NCBI GenBank assembly: GCA_036365145.1
Contig: JAEOAD010001753.1
Location: 62,001 to 126,000, forward strand
Source of the DNA: Orientallactaga sibirica
Taxonomy: Eukaryota; Chordata; Mammalia; Rodentia; Dipodidae
DNA: 64,000 bases
Reading direction: 5' to 3'
Part shown: piece by piece, positions 10,508 through 20,918 of the stretch
How the letters are laid out: each line of letters opens with the position of its first letter
Position numbering within the stretch: position 1 is the stretch's first letter
Made by a program: the position numbers and the translations under genes
The notes under the pieces: model-generated
Told to the model about the DNA's origin: nothing
Seen by the model: the letters and a program-made list of their open reading frames with translations, nothing else
Databases searched by the model: none

Positions 10508-10735
10508 AATGTTCTTGGGGATGAGCCTCATTGGGTAGTGTTTGTCTTGTAAACCTAAAGACCTCAGTTTGATCCACAGAAACCATATAAAAGAGCCAGG
10601 TGTGGTGCCACAGGCTTGTAATGCTAGCACTGGGGAGGTGAGATAGGAGAGTTCCTGGGGCCAAGTGGCCAGCCAGTCTAGCATATTTGGTGATTTCCAG
10701 GCCAGTGAGAGACCCCATCTCAAAAACTGCCAATG
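10508..10735 (+). mobile_element. ID+B1 composite (B4-like) SINE, D1
   Basis: ID-like half (gtgtttgtcttgtaaacc, gtttgatccacag) joined to a B1 half (gccaggtgtggtgccacagg, then gagagaccccatctcaaaaa). Confidence 0.7.
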
Positions 10736-10849
10736 GCATTCCTGGGAATAACACACAAAATTGTCTTTTATCCCCACTAACTGTGTGCATGCATACTTGT
10801 ATACACACATGCACTGCACACACATGAAAACACAAATACACATCACACA

Positions 10850-11068
10850 CATTTTTATTCTCATTTTTTATCTATTTATAAGCAGAGAGAGGTGGAGAGA
10901 AGACAGACAGACAGACTAGGCACTCCAGGGCCCCATCCACTATAAATGAATTCCAGACACATGTGCCACTATGTGGATCTCACTTTAGGTGGGTGGGGAG
11001 GAATCAAACATGGGTTGTTAGACTTTGCAGGCAAGCACCTTAACCAGTAAGCCATTTCTCCAGCTCAA
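10850..11068 (-). mobile_element. tRNA-derived SINE, D1
   Basis: Reverse-strand copy: the gagagaggtggagagaagac tail side comes first, and the tRNA-like head ends as aaccagtaagccatttctcc. Copies at 35395-35612 and 59225-59450. Confidence 0.8.
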
Positions 11069-11069
11069 T

Positions 11070-11715
11070 CTACCACATTTTTAACAAAGAAGCATTCTTG
11101 GGGAAGGGAAAGGGATGTTGGGAGAGAAATCTGGTTAAAGCAGGTTTAGAGTGAGTAGGAGACCCAGGAAGGCAAGAATAGTAGCCCTGAGATCCTGTCC
11201 ATGGACAGATCTTGTAGAACACAAAACCCCCAAATTATGCTGAGAACAGTCTGGAAACTTTTAGCAGCTGAACAGGCCAGATTCCAGCTGAGCAGAGGGT
11301 GGCAAGGCCCAAGGTCAGTAATGAGCCCATCTGGGGACAGAGAAAAGTGGCCTGGGCTGGGATGAAATGACTGGGCCTGCAGCAGGTACCTAGGCTTGCA
11401 TGTCAGACACTCTGCAGACTTCCTGCCTTGACTGAGACATGTCCTAGTTATCCTGGCTTTTCTGTGGGTACCAGGAGGGTGGGGCAGTCAGCCAGAATTG
11501 TGATGATTTGAGACTTGAGTCCTGGTTCTGGTTCTGGCTGACCTCTTGAGAAAGGGGCAACTGGTCCCCTACAGTTACCAAGCAGAGCCTGGAAGAGAAC
11601 AGAAGGTGGAGCAAGCTCCAGTGCCCTCTCAATGTTCAATCAGACTCAGAACCAGGAGTTAAAATAGATTGAGAAGACCTTTGAGGGTATTAACAGAACA
11701 CAGGAAAATTATTCA
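11070..11715. other. Anonymous DNA in the loop
   Basis: Nothing recognised. Copies at 35613-36265 and 59451-60100. Confidence 0.5.
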
Positions 11716-11721
11716 AGGAGG

Positions 11722-11915
11722 GCTGGAGAGATGGCTCAGCAGTTAAGGTGCTTGCTTACAAACCTTGATGGCCTGGGTTCAATTCCCCAGCATCCATGTA
11801 AAGCCAGATGCACAAAGTGGTTTGTGTGTATGGAGTTTGTTCAGTTTAAAGAGACCCTTGTGCATCTTGCTGCACCCATTCTCTCTCTCCCTAGCAAATA
11901 TATGAATAAAAATGT
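11722..11915 (+). mobile_element. tRNA-derived SINE, D1
   Basis: ggctggagagatggctcagc, then gggttcaattccccag and a truncated pyrimidine-rich end. Copies at 36272-36465 and 60105-60295. Confidence 0.82.
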
Positions 11916-12639
11916 TACCATAAGAACTGTGAACCTCCTGCATTCAGTTCCCAGGGGCATCACATCGATCACAGTTGAGTAGAGCTCCAGCTCCACAGCA
12001 CAGCACAGCACAGAGGGATCAAGGTGGGAACTCAGCATAGGTGAGATCATAAGCCACACCAACAGGTAACAAAGGCAACTGACAAAAGAAAAAAAGGTAC
12101 ATAGGCCTGCATTGAAGGTGCTAATCTCTCTTTCCATGTCATCAGGGCAGGTTGTGGGTTACTTTTTTCTGGTTGGCTTTGCCATTTTCAAATAAGCTGT
12201 ACATGGGGTGTTGAATATTGCTGCATTTAATGCTTACAGATTTATAGGGCCTTTGTCTTTTGATTATGTCATTATTGGGGGCAAGGTCTGAAATAGATCC
12301 AGGCTGACCAGGAACCCAATTCAGAACAGAATTCTCTACCTCCGAGATGACAAGATTAAGGGTGGAGAACAACACACACCCTTAAGAATTAGGCCTTATA
12401 AGACTATTTGTTTGTTTTAATTCCCACACTTGTATACTCTGTGCTGGTTTTTATTGAATGTGTATATTTCTCAGTTGAAGTTTAGACTTTGCCAGTATAT
12501 TGTCCCACCCAGTCCACTAGAATACTTGCTTACCAAGCAAACTCAACCCCTAGGATAATTTCTGCAGTTGGAATGGGGTACAAGTGCTACAGTTGGCAGG
12601 TTAAACTCATATCCTGAAAGTATATAAAGGTGGATCACC

Positions 12640-14480
12640 ACATCTAAGACACTGCAGATAAGTAGAAAACACAAGCATCAAATCAATTCAGGATGCCAAA
12701 GTCGCTACATAATAATACAAGAAACACAAAGAATCGAGAAAATGCAATCCCACTAAAAATTATAAATCCATCAGAAATGATCACCAATGAGAGTGTTTTA
12801 GATGAAATACCTGACAGAGACTTCAAAAGAATGATTCTATCTATACTCAAGGAAATGAAGAAGAAATAAAAGTATTCAAAGAAGAAAAAAACTCTGAAAA
12901 AGGGGCACAGAAAAACAGCTTAATGAAATAAAAGGTCATTACAGGACATGAGTAAGGAAAGAGAAATACTGAAGAAAAACCAGGCTGAAATTATAGCTCT
13001 GATGAACAAAGTCAGTGAAATAAAAAAACTCTGTGGAATACTCACCAGTAGAATGGATGAAGGAGAGAACAGAATATCTAAACTAGAAGACGAGGTGGCA
13101 GACATAATACAGTCCAAAAAGAGAAAGACAAGCTAATAGAAAGGTATGAATGGGAATTCTAAGATATCAGGAACACAATGAAAAGATCAAAATAAGCATT
13201 CAGGGTATAGTAGAAGGAGAAGAATTTCAATCCAGAGGTTTAGTACATGTTTTCAACAAAATTATAGAAAAATTTTTTCCCAAATGGGAAAGGAATGTCA
13301 TTGCAGATACAAGAAGGTTTTAGAACACCTAACACAAAATCTAGAAAGATCCTCTCCTTGCCATGTTAAAAAAAATAAACTACTAGGGCTGGAGAGATGG
13401 CTTAGTGGTTACGGCGCCTGCCTGCTAAGCCTAAGAACCCTGGTTCCAGATGCAAAAGTAATGCAAGGGTGCAATGCTGCACTTTCCCACAAGGGGGCAC
13501 ATGCATCTGTATTTTGTTCACAGCAGCTGAGAGGCTGCTGACACACCCATTCTCTGTCTGTCTCCTCTCTCTCTGACTCTCTCTCTCTCTCTCTGTCTCT
13601 CTCCAAAGAAAATAAATAAAATGAAATAAACTATTAAACACAGAGACCAAAGAAAATATATTGAAAGCTGTTAGAGAGAAAAAGCAAGTGACCTTCAAAG
13701 GGAAACCCATCAGGATTACAGCAGATTACTCAACACAAACTTTAAAGGCCAGAAGGGTTTGGAATGATGTATTCTAAGTTCTTATAGGTAAATACTGTCA
13801 AACAAGATTACTTTTTCCTGCAAAGCTATCTATACAAATAGATGGAGAAATAAGGACATTCCACAAAAAAAAAAAAAAAAAAAAACAGGCTAAAGGAATT
13901 TATGGCAACTAAACCAGCTCTACAGAAAATACCTGAAGAAATCCTTCACATTGTAAAGAAAGCAAAACACACACAGCAGGAAATAGGAAAAAATAAACCA
14001 TACTCAAATAACAGGAAGACATCACAATCCTAAACATATATGCACCTAACATAGGGGCTCCAAATTTCATCAAACAAACACTATTAGACTTAAGGTCAGA
14101 GATAACTCCAAACACAATAGTAGCGTGTGACTTCAATACCCACTCTCATCACTTGACAGGTCATCCTAGCAAAAACTAAACAGAAAGATCTGGATTAAAT
14201 GGTGTCATGGAACAAAAGGATCTAAGAGATACATACAGAACATTTCATGCAAATGCTCCAGAATATTCATTTTTCTCAGCAGCACATGGAACATTCTCTA
14301 AAATAGACTTATATTAGGACACAAATCAAATTTTAAAAAATACAGGAAAATTGATATAATCCCTTGTATGCTAACTGACCACAATGGCATTAAACTCCTC
14401 CCGGGTCACCAAAAGTCTCCCCTAAAGGGCCACAACTGATCTTCAATAGTACATATAAAATTCAAATTTTTGTATAACTG
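12640..14480 (+). mobile_element. L1 (LINE-1) remnant, D1
   Basis: A frame starting at ATG 12693 runs about 58 codons to a stop at 12867-12869 and looks like the start of L1 ORF1. A Lys/Glu-rich coiled-coil-like stretch follows (12948-13136). After a nested SINE (13386-13623), 13660-13950 resembles the ORF1 C-terminal domain (for example FKGNPIRI-like and ARRVWND). From 14015 to 14400 the sequence resembles part of the ORF2 endonuclease domain (IYAPNIGAP, then CDFNT, YRTFHA, FFSAAHGTFS and TDHNGIK). The first 100 or so codons of ORF2 and all of the reverse transcriptase are missing. Frameshifts and stops are frequent, so the copy is dead. Confidence 0.82.
13386..13623 (+). mobile_element. tRNA-derived SINE nested in L1, D1
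   Basis: ggctggagagatggcttagt through a (CT)-rich end and an A-rich tail. It is flanked by an aaataaactact/aaataaactatt target duplication. Confidence 0.88.
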
Positions 14481-15118
14481 TTTGGACTTAAATATTCACT
14501 AAAAATTATAGCCAGAGAATAAAGTAGAAGTCTTAGACATCACAGCTCAGACTGTGACTAGATGGATGGGCTCACAACAACTGAGTGATATCCATGCCAC
14601 AGTCAAGTTCAAATGCTGTTCATTTATTCTGACAATGTCTCATCTGATTTACAATGACAGGTATAGACCATGCAATTTGTTCAACAGTTTGAAAAACAGA
14701 CCTCAAAATTTCCAGCATAAAAAGTTATACTTATTAGAATCCTAACAGAAATTCTGTTAATCCTTAGATATTCTATACTAAATGGCTGTTACAAACTTAT
14801 CTCTCATTGCTCACAGTCAGCTCACTCGCAGAGGGGCCTGAGACAATCTGTCTCCATATACTTGGGTTCCCTTCTTCTTCCTCCAATGCTAAAAGGTCTT
14901 ACAAGAATTAAAAACAACAACTTCCAATCTGTTGTATGCCTACTCCCCCTTAACTCCTTGATTTCATTTTTTGTCCTTAACATTGTCTTCCAGGGCTGTC
15001 TTCCAGCACTCCATTGATGCATTTCCAGTGTCCCCTCCACCCACTTGAGAAGTTTCCAAGTGTCAATCCAAACAACCCCACTCATGTCTCGTACTGTTAA
15101 CCTGGTTAAAAAAAAATA
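14480..15118. other. Anonymous DNA after the L1 remnant
   Basis: Nothing recognised. Copies at 37810-38445 and 62790-63420. The short frame at 14554-14745 recurs in D2 and D3 but shows no coding-like features. Confidence 0.5.
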
Positions 15119-15124
15119 CCGAGA

Positions 15125-15262
15125 GAGCCAGGAGTGGTGGTGCATGCCTTTAATCACAGTACTCGGGAGGCAGAGGTAGGAGGATTGCCATGAGTTCAAG
15201 TCCACCCTGAAATTACATAGTGAATTCCACGTCAGCCTAGACCAGAGAGAGACTCTACTTTG

Positions 15263-15298
<36 letters not shown>
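15125..15298 (+). mobile_element. B1-like SINE, D1
   Basis: gagccaggagtggtggtgca, then ctcgggaggcagaggtagg, ending in a poly(A) of about 38 bp. Confidence 0.87.
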
Positions 15299-15303
<5 letters not shown>

Positions 15304-15619
15304 AGGCCATAGCAGGAGACCCTATTGTTTTGCTAAGTGGGCATGTTGTGCATATCTAAATGTCTTCTAAATATGTATGTTTGTAATTATAGACTAGTAT
15401 TGCTCTAAAAGAAGCTTCTTTCCAGTAGTCAAAGTGATGAGTAAGTGTCTGTTGAGTGCTCAGGCCTAAGTAGGACATCTCCATAACCCCACCAAGTTTC
15501 AGGAAACAACACAGAACAGAGGAAAGAAGGAATGTAGGTGCCAGAGGATAAAGAGGGATGCAGAAAAGCACTAACTTCGGGGCACACATGACAACTGTGC
15601 TCATGAACTCATAGTAAGT

Positions 15620-15835
15620 ATGGTTACTGATCTGTAAAGATTGAGTCCATCAATATTGTATCATGGATGAGCCAGGGGCTCATGAGTCTTCATCCCTCCA
15701 ATGAGCCATTGGCAGTTAATGGTGCTAGAGAGGGAAGTCATTTTCTTCAGTGATGTAGCAACTAGTAAGTTGTCCATCCCTCAGTAAATAACATGCCCCA
15801 CACACCCATGCTCATTCAAGCAAACCTACCTAATG
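15620..15835 (+). mobile_element. L1 3'-end-like segment, D1
   Basis: gatgagccaggggctcatga, then gaagtcattttcttcagtg, agtaagttgtccatccctc and acccatgctcattcaagca resemble a rodent L1 3' end. Copies at 38938-39155 and 63938-64000 (cut by the window). Confidence 0.5.
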
Positions 15836-15869
15836 TCCATTTTATTTATTTATTTAATTTATTTATTTT

Positions 15870-16015
15870 GTTTTTTTTGAGGTAGGGTCTCACTCTAGTC
15901 CAGGGAAGCCTGGAATTCACTCTGGAGTCTCAGGGTAGCCTCAAACTCATAGCAGTCCTCCTACCTCTGCCACCTCATGCTGGGAATAAAGGCATGTGCC
16001 ACCACATCTGGCAAT
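15870..16015 (-). mobile_element. B1-like SINE, D1
   Basis: Reverse-strand B1: gaggtagggtctcactctag through gcatgtgccaccacatctgg. Copy at 39198-39340. Confidence 0.85.
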
Positions 16016-16152
16016 ATACCCATTTTATATAAATATAAACTCATCAAACAATTGGACAAATAGCAAAACTGGGAAATAATATGTCACAAGTGAAAAGAAA
16101 GAAAACAAAACAACTGTAAAGTAAAATAATATCAAAACAAAGTATCAAATAA

Positions 16153-16340
16153 GGGAGGTGGCTTAGCAGTTAAAACACTTGCTTATGAATCCTAAGGACC
16201 CAGATTCAATTCCCCAGTACCCACGTAAGCCAGATGCACATGTATCTGGATTTGGTTTCCCATGGCTGAAGGTCCTGGTGTTCCCATTCTCTCTCTCTGT
16301 TTCTCTCTCTCCCTTTGTAAAAGAGAGTGTCTAGGTATAT
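16153..16340 (+). mobile_element. tRNA-derived SINE, D1
   Basis: gggaggtggcttagcagtta, then cagattcaattccccagtac and a CT-rich end. Copy at 39474-39680. Confidence 0.8.
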
Positions 16341-16375
16341 ATATATGTAATGAACACACACATACAGTCCTTTGT

Positions 16376-16695
16376 GTTACTATGACTGTGCACATGCTTT
16401 TTTTTTTTTTTTTTAAAAAAATAAGCAAAAAAAGATTAACCAGAAATTAAGATGCTTACCTAGAAATTCAGGTGCAAACTGGGTGGGTGGGCAACTGGTG
16501 GAAGTGAAATTTTTATAAACACATTATTTACATACAGTATTTAGGAGGTAAATGACTGTGCACATATATTTTTTTAAAGAAGAAACAATAAAAAGATTAA
16601 TCAAAAACTAGTGAAGGCAGTTACCTATGAAAGTCATGGGCAAGCAGAGTAGTAGGGCTAGAGGTGAGAATGGGACCTTTCTTTATAAAGCCTTC
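16376..16695 (+). repeat. Imperfect tandem duplication, D1
   Basis: Two diverged copies, each starting tgactgtgcacat and running through an A/T run, a gattaa(c/t)ca segment and ttacctagaaa/ttacctatgaaa to a purine-rich end with ttttataaa/tctttataaa. Second copy begins near 16553. The same pair occurs at 39716-40030. Confidence 0.6.
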
Positions 16696-16743
16696 CATTT
16701 GTAATGCTATATAATATCATATTTTATATATTATGGTTTTTAT

Positions 16744-16945
16744 CAGAGAGAGAGAGAGAGAGAATTGGCATGCCACAGCCTTCAGCCACTATAATCAAAC
16801 TCCAGATGTATGTGCCACCTCCTGAGCAAATACAAACTTGCTCACTTGTGTTCCTTTGTGTGTCTGGCCTATGTGGGACTTGGAGGGTTGAACATGACTC
16901 CTTAGGTTTTGAAGGCAAGCACTCATTAAGCCATCTATCAAGCCA
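16744..16945 (-). mobile_element. tRNA-derived SINE, D1
   Basis: Begins with (AG)n at 16744-16762 and ends with the reversed head aagccatctatcaagcc. Copy at 40078-40282. Confidence 0.78.
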
Positions 16946-16973
16946 AATACCATACTTTAAAACTAAAATTAGG

Positions 16974-17062
16974 TTGTGCTAGAGGGATGGTTTAATGGTT
17001 AAGGAACTCACCTGAGAAGCCAAAGGGCCCAGGTTTGATTCCCCAGCACCCATGTAAACACA
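16974..17062 (+). mobile_element. 5' part of a tRNA-derived SINE at the D/I junction, unit 1
   Basis: The tRNA-like head (agagggatggtttaatggtt, then aggtttgattccccagcacc) is present, but the sequence switches to the inverted arm just after catgtaaacacag. The element is therefore cut at the rearrangement junction. Confidence 0.8.
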
Positions 17063-17728
17063 GGTAAGTGTGTGGGGGGCAGGACACAGAACACAAGCTC
17101 TCTGAGCTGCAAAGCTTCTGCTTTATTATAGCTGCACCCTAGGTACCAGGAACCCCTGCATCTGCTCTCTGGATATGTGCAGGTTGGGACACAAGCTCTG
17201 TGAACTGCAAAGTCCCTGCATCACCACTGTTGCACCCCAGTGTCCATGCAAAAGATGCATCTCTTGCCTCAAAGGGGATTAGACATACTTTAGGGCCAAA
17301 TTTGAGTGACCATGTCCCAGGAACACAGATTAAGGTTACCCAAAATTCCCTGTCTAAATGTGTTAACAGTTTCATGAAGTTTTCATAATTACATAAGTCA
17401 AGTCATAATCAAGGCAATTTTCAAATACATTGGTTGACCATCAGGTAGGCAGGTTTTAGCAAAGCAGGGAAATCTCCCCCATAGGCTTCACATATCTGAT
17501 CTGACATTCTTAAACCTTGGGTAGGTGGAAGCTGGTGGTCTGTCAGTACACACAGCTGCACCTCAGGTCCCAGAAGCCCCTGCATTTGCTCTCTGTTTGG
17601 GGTGTGCACAAGCTCTCTTAGTGGCAAAGTCCCTGCTCCAGTACAGCTGCAGCCCACTCATCTTCTGCCAGCCCCCTCCCCTCCTGACTGATGGGCGCCA
17701 GCCAGCCCCCCCTTGCTGTAGGCAGATG

Positions 17729-17969
17729 GAACTCCCCGTGACGTCACAATGCTGCTGCTCAGGCAGAGCGTCCTTAGGGAAACTGTAAACTTTAAAAGGC
17801 GGGAGCTGTGGAGTTCTTTTTCCTGAGCCTCTCTCCAGCAGCTCTGTGGGGCAGAGAAAGTGGCGGTGGCATGTCTGTGTGCCAGGGAAACCACTCAGCA
17901 GATTGTAAACTGAAAGGCGGACAGTGTGAGCAGTGTGGAGTTCATTTTCTGGAGCCTCCATCCTGCGGG
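17729..17969 (+). promoter_or_regulatory. Promoter-like segment with CRE, copy I1
   Basis: Inverted-arm copy: TGACGTCA at 17739-17746, followed by CTTTAAAAGGCGGG and then the second tandem motif (TTGTAAACTGAAAGGCGG) before the ATG at 17970. Several CpG sites seen in the D copies have become TG or CA here. Confidence 0.48.
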
Positions 17970-18026
17970 ATGGTGGAGGAGGCGGCCATGGCGAGTCTGG
18001 GGGTCAGTGAGAGTGATCTGCAGCAG
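17970..18026 (+). CDS. Candidate first coding exon, copy I1 (module A)
   Basis: Inverted-arm copy on the plus strand: ATG at 17970, 19 codons (MVEEAAMASLG, then VSESDLQQ), donor-like GTAGGAGG from 18027. Relative to D1 it has Val at codon 2, Val at 12 and Leu at 17. Downstream in the same orientation, 3.6 kb away, lies the exon-like segment 21629-21725. An intron of that size is plausible and the junction would stay open. The CpG content is lower than in the D copies, which suggests methylation-driven decay. Confidence 0.42.
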
Positions 18027-18153
18027 GTAGGAGGATTGGGCTGGAGCGAGGGGTCACGGGCTCCGGGGGAGGCCCTGGGAAAAGCCCAGCAAAGGGCTGG
18101 CCGGGCCCACACCTAGCCAGATCACCGCCCTGGAACATGAATCCACATCCACA

Positions 18154-18154
<1 letters not shown>

Positions 18155-18196
<42 letters not shown>
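18155..18196. repeat. (CA)n tract, I1
   Basis: Inverted-arm counterpart of 7619-7668, followed by gcaggcacgcatgcatgcgg. Confidence 0.92.
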
Positions 18197-18199
<3 letters not shown>

Positions 18200-18242
18200 G
18201 GCACGCATGCATGCGGGCGCATACATGCCCCCCCAAAAAAAA

Positions 18243-18345
18243 TCTGGCCCTGGTGCACTACTGTAACCCCAGTGGGAGGCAGAGGTAGGAGCATCAAGGT
18301 TTGAGGGCAAGTCTGTACTACATAGAGATTGTCTCAAAACAGAAG
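18243..18345 (+). mobile_element. B1-like fragment, I1
   Basis: Inverted-arm copy of 7510-7612. Confidence 0.6.
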
Positions 18346-18363
18346 AGCAAAAAGGAAAGGAAA

Positions 18364-18493
18364 GTTGGGCGTGGTGATGCCCACCTTAAATCCCAGCACC
18401 TGGGAGGCAGAGGTAGGAGGATCACTTTGAGTTCGAGGCCAGGTGAGCCTGTGTTCCAGAGAGCCTCTAAAAAGAGAAGAAAGAAAAAAAAAA

Positions 18494-18500
<7 letters not shown>
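18364..18500 (+). mobile_element. Rearranged B1-like SINE in polypurine tract, I1
   Basis: Starts as a B1 (gttgggcgtggtgatgccca) but the right part differs from the I2 copy: gaggccaggtgagcctgtg, then gagagcctctaaaaag. D arms lack any B1 at this site. Confidence 0.75.
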
Positions 18501-18545
<45 letters not shown>

Positions 18546-19005
18546 GGAGAAAAAGAGAGGGAGATAAAGAGAGGGAAGGAAAAGAGAAAGGGAGACAGGG
18601 GAAAAAAAAAAAGGGGACAAAGGAAAGGGGAAAGAGAGAAAGGGAGACAAATGGGAAGAAGAAGAAAAAAAGGAAGGAAAGTAGAAAAAAAAGGGGTAAA
18701 GGGTGAATAATAGAGGGAAGGAATGAAGGTGGGAAGTAAACAGAGGAGGAAAAAAGAGGAGAAGAAAGGAAAGAAGGAAGGAAAAAAAGGGTAAATGAGG
18801 AGGAGAATAAAAGGAAGGAAGGAAAAGGGGGTGAAATGAGAAGAATGGAAAGAAAGAAATGGGGAGTGAGGGGGAAATTAGGAAGAAGGGAGAGAGGAAT
18901 GGAAGGAAAGAACAGGGTGGGGGAGAAGGAAGGGGGAGAAAAGAGGGGAAATGGAAGACAAGAAAGGGAAGAAGAAAAGAAGGAAGAGCAAGAGAAGCAG
19001 GGCAG
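18480..19005 (+). repeat. Polypurine tract, I1
   Basis: Inverted counterpart of 7029-7514, so purine-rich on this strand. It begins with a perfect (GAAA)n run (about 18494-18545) grown from the tail of an inserted B1-like element. Confidence 0.9.
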
Positions 19006-19421
19006 GGTTGCAGAACCCAGACCTGAGTATGGTCAATCTCAGTGGGTTGACCATAGTGTTGTCAGGCACACACAGTGGGCCTGTGGGATCTTCTGGCCAG
19101 GAGTCACCTTTTCATTGAGCCTCCTCAGGCCACAGGAGTCCTGTGTCTGCTCTATGGGTAGGTGGGAGGAAAGATCCCTGTGAGCTGCAAAGTTTCTTCT
19201 TCAGTACAGCTGCATCCCACTCCCCTCTGCAAGCCACCCTCCTGTCAGGAATGGTGGATGGCTCTGCCCCCCTCCCATGCCCAGGCAGGTGGAACAGCCC
19301 ATGACATCACAGTGCTGCAGCTCTACCAGAGCATGGGAGAAATTGTAAACTTAAAGGCAGGGAGGTGAAATGGTGAGGAGGAAGCAGCAGACTTCATTTT
19401 CCTGATCCTCTGCCTGGTGAG

Positions 19422-19480
19422 ATGGTGATGAGGAGGTGACCATGGTGATCTGCTTGCAATTCAGACCTGTCCACATCAAG
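19422..19480 (+). pseudogene. Module B exon-like remnant, I1
   Basis: Inverted-arm counterpart of the module B exon, with CRE remnant TGACATCA at 19302-19309. The donor position reads ATCAAG|AAGGGG, so the GT is lost. Confidence 0.42.
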
Positions 19481-20566
19481 AAGGGGGTCAGGCCAAGTAG
19501 AGGGGCAACCTGAGCTCCTCGTGGCACTGCAAGGACCCAGTTTCAGCATGCCACCCACAAGTATCTTCACCTCTCCATGTCGATTTTCTAATCTCAGTGT
19601 GGTGTGCTTACAGACATTGCCTTCATTTTCCTGTGTATATGGACAGAAAGTGAAAACCAACAGTGTTAGGTACTAAATACTAGAAGGAAAAGCAGGAAGG
19701 AGAATTAAGTGAGGTCTTGGCTTTACTAGCCTCTGGCCTTAACCCAAAATTTTAAGAGCCTTTGGGATGTGAGAAATGAATATCCAACACTACTGAATGT
19801 GATTAAGTAAAGTGAGATTGTCCTAAGTTTAATAAGTTCACTCTAGTTTGGGAAAAGGTGTTTATGTAAGGTACCATGGTGATAGGCAGGTAGAGATTGT
19901 TAGAGAGTCACTAGACCTGTGAAGAGATGGAGGGGCAGGCTGGTGTCAGGAAAATCCTGACACTTCATGAGTGGAAGACTAGGTTAGTTATTGAATGTCT
20001 AGGTTACATGAAATATGAAGATTCAACATGGTAAAATTGTCAGAATTTTTGGTTTCATTTCTTAAGCCTGGTCTCACTCTAGCCTGGCTGACCTGGAACT
20101 CAATGTGTCAACCAAGATACCCTCACACTCACAGGGATCTTCCTACTTTAGCCTTTTTTGTACTGGGAGTAAAAATGTGGGCCACCCTACCTAACTCATG
20201 GAATATTTATAGTAATAGAATGAAAAAGTTATAAATCTAGGCATTTTAAGTACATTCATGGAAACATCAAGAAGGAGTTTTCAAAGCAGAGAAGTCTCTG
20301 CTAGAGGCCTCAGGTGTTTTGTGATGCCATCCTTAGCCTGTGGGTTTTGGTGGAAACTAAGATGTTTGTTTGAACATTCCAATAAGAATTTTACCTGATA
20401 GTAATGGCAATGTTAGATCAAGTGGTGAGGTAGACTATAAGTACTATTTATGGGACTAAAGGTAACCCAACAAAATTAGGTTATAAACCTGTAACAGACA
20501 GCTTTCTACTACCACAGACTTTCTATACATTCAATCAGCTATGTAGTATGGTTAACTCAGGCATTA

Positions 20567-20657
20567 CTTTTTTTTACTAGGAACTTGTTCATGAACCCAG
20601 AGCTTCACACATCTCAGGTAAACAATGGATCCACCACTGAGTCACACCTCCAGCCTG
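20567..20657 (-). mobile_element. ID-like SINE, I1
   Basis: Inverted-arm copy of 2597-2692. Confidence 0.58.
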
Positions 20658-20853
20658 GATACACCATTTCAATGGCTGAACTAGCAACATGTGTGTGAAT
20701 AGTGAGGGTGAACAAGGCTACAGAGAAGTATGTGCCAAACTGATAAGGTAGCTAAGATGGTGCTTCATAATAATAAGTCAGGTTGTCTGGACATGAATAT
20801 TGTAAAGAAGGGATGGAGACCTTTACATGGAATAGAAAATGCATGGAGGAGAA

Positions 20854-20857
<4 letters not shown>

Positions 20858-20916
<59 letters not shown>
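20858..20916. repeat. (GT)n tract, I1
   Basis: Inverted-arm counterpart of the 2340-2397 tract. Confidence 0.9.

Positions 20917-20918
<2 letters not shown>

Noticed and set aside
10463..10864. 133-codon minus-strand frame conserved in all D copies
   Set aside because: It spans a B4-like SINE read antisense. Conservation reflects the young duplication of the unit; there is no splice or promoter context.
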